This document shows positions 39,065 to 39,240 of a stretch of 39,240 nucleotides of DNA, in pieces. This DNA is from an uncultured Verrucomicrobia subdivision 3 bacterium. GTDB lineage: Bacteria > Verrucomicrobiota > Verrucomicrobiia > Limisphaerales > UBA11358. Every line of letters begins with the position of its first letter. Positions within the stretch are counted from its first letter, which is position 1. The stretch spans positions 1 to 39,240 of the forward strand of contig CAIQKM010000014.1 in NCBI GenBank assembly GCA_903872345.1. The letters are read 5' to 3'. A program made the position numbers and the translations under genes. The notes under the pieces are model-generated. The model had not been told where the DNA came from. It worked only from the letters and a program-made list of their open reading frames with translations, and ran no database searches.

Positions 39065-39240
39065 GTGTGCGGCGACCGGGAGATTTAAGCCGGTCTCAGA
39101 CCGGCGCTCGTGCGCCTGAGAAGGCGAGGGGATAGAACGGTGGGAGTCCGTTTCTGTGCGGTGAAGAGCCGTGCGGTATCGAACCGTAACTGCGTCGCAG
39201 CAATGCGGGGTGGAGAGCAACGGGGAGAGAACGACCAGTC
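39065..39240 (+). ncRNA. probable 5' end of a group II intron
   Basis: The sequence begins GTGTGCGG or, 2 nt later, GTGCGGCG; both fit the GUGYG 5' splice consensus. Downstream there are a GCCGGTCTCAGACCGGC hairpin, purine-rich bulges (GGGGATAGAACGGTGGGAGT), 'CGAACCGTAACTGCG' and 'GGGGAGAGAACGACCAGTC', which together look like domain I of bacterial group II introns. The window ends before domain IV, so no reverse transcriptase can be seen and the exon-binding sites cannot be verified. Confidence 0.5.

Overview
The window most resembles a chromosome segment from the phylum Verrucomicrobiota (Pedosphaera/Limisphaerales-like). This is inferred from four things: secreted proteins ending in a 'SPDLVNW...RFFRVR' tail, a PL10 pectate lyase beside a GH28 polygalacturonase, tyrosine recombinases of a kind I associate with this phylum, and abundant inverted-repeat and REP-like spacers. 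No rRNA or universal marker is present, so the placement is an inference.

Layout. Bases 1-140 hold the end of an IS3-family insertion sequence. Bases 141-5178 are gene-poor and AT-rich accessory DNA: a lipoprotein, an HU/IHF-like protein, an orphan, a sigma-like HTH protein, two near-identical sigma-54-type promoter sequences each reading toward a tiny ORF, and a tyrosine recombinase that lacks the first catalytic Arg. At 5337-5410 is a complete tRNA-Gln(UUG). Its last 28 bp are repeated perfectly at 12191-12218 and so bound an integrated element of about 6.8 kb.

The tRNA-Gln element is the most interesting part of the window. It encodes an integrase, an unknown protein, an AlpA/Xis-like HTH protein, a 38-residue Arg-rich ORF and a helicase-less Prim-Pol, with most of these genes overlapping by 4 bp. 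It also carries a coiled-coil protein on the opposite strand, a long rod-like structured-RNA candidate with its own terminator, and two exported cargo genes. Doublets of TTTGCACA lie just inside both ends (one at the left, three at the right). They look like integrase arm sites or replication iterons. The content resembles a phage satellite or PICI-like island (int-alpA-primase), but no capsid, terminase, relaxase or helicase gene was recognised.

Bases 12262-20978 are ordinary chromosome: a deacetylase with a WaaE-like glycosyltransferase, aroQ, accB-accC behind a good sigma-70 promoter, an RRM/RGG protein, an HD hydrolase, a DEDD-type exonuclease, a thioredoxin-like protein, an AIM24-family protein, and then 1.2 kb of repeats. 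Bases 20979-26568 are a tightly coupled operon: ECF sigma factor, single-pass membrane protein, GspE/PilB-type ATPase, two GspF-type proteins, three pseudopilin-like proteins and a small membrane protein. It looks like a divergent type II secretion/type IV pilus assembly machine with its own sigma factor.

Bases 26605-39240 hold a REPIN-like repeat, addA, a membrane-anchored GrpE-like protein, a lipid kinase, the convergent pectinase pair, an OLD-like ATPase/TOPRIM pair that may be a defence module, proB-mazG, and at the right edge what looks like the 5' end of a group II intron.
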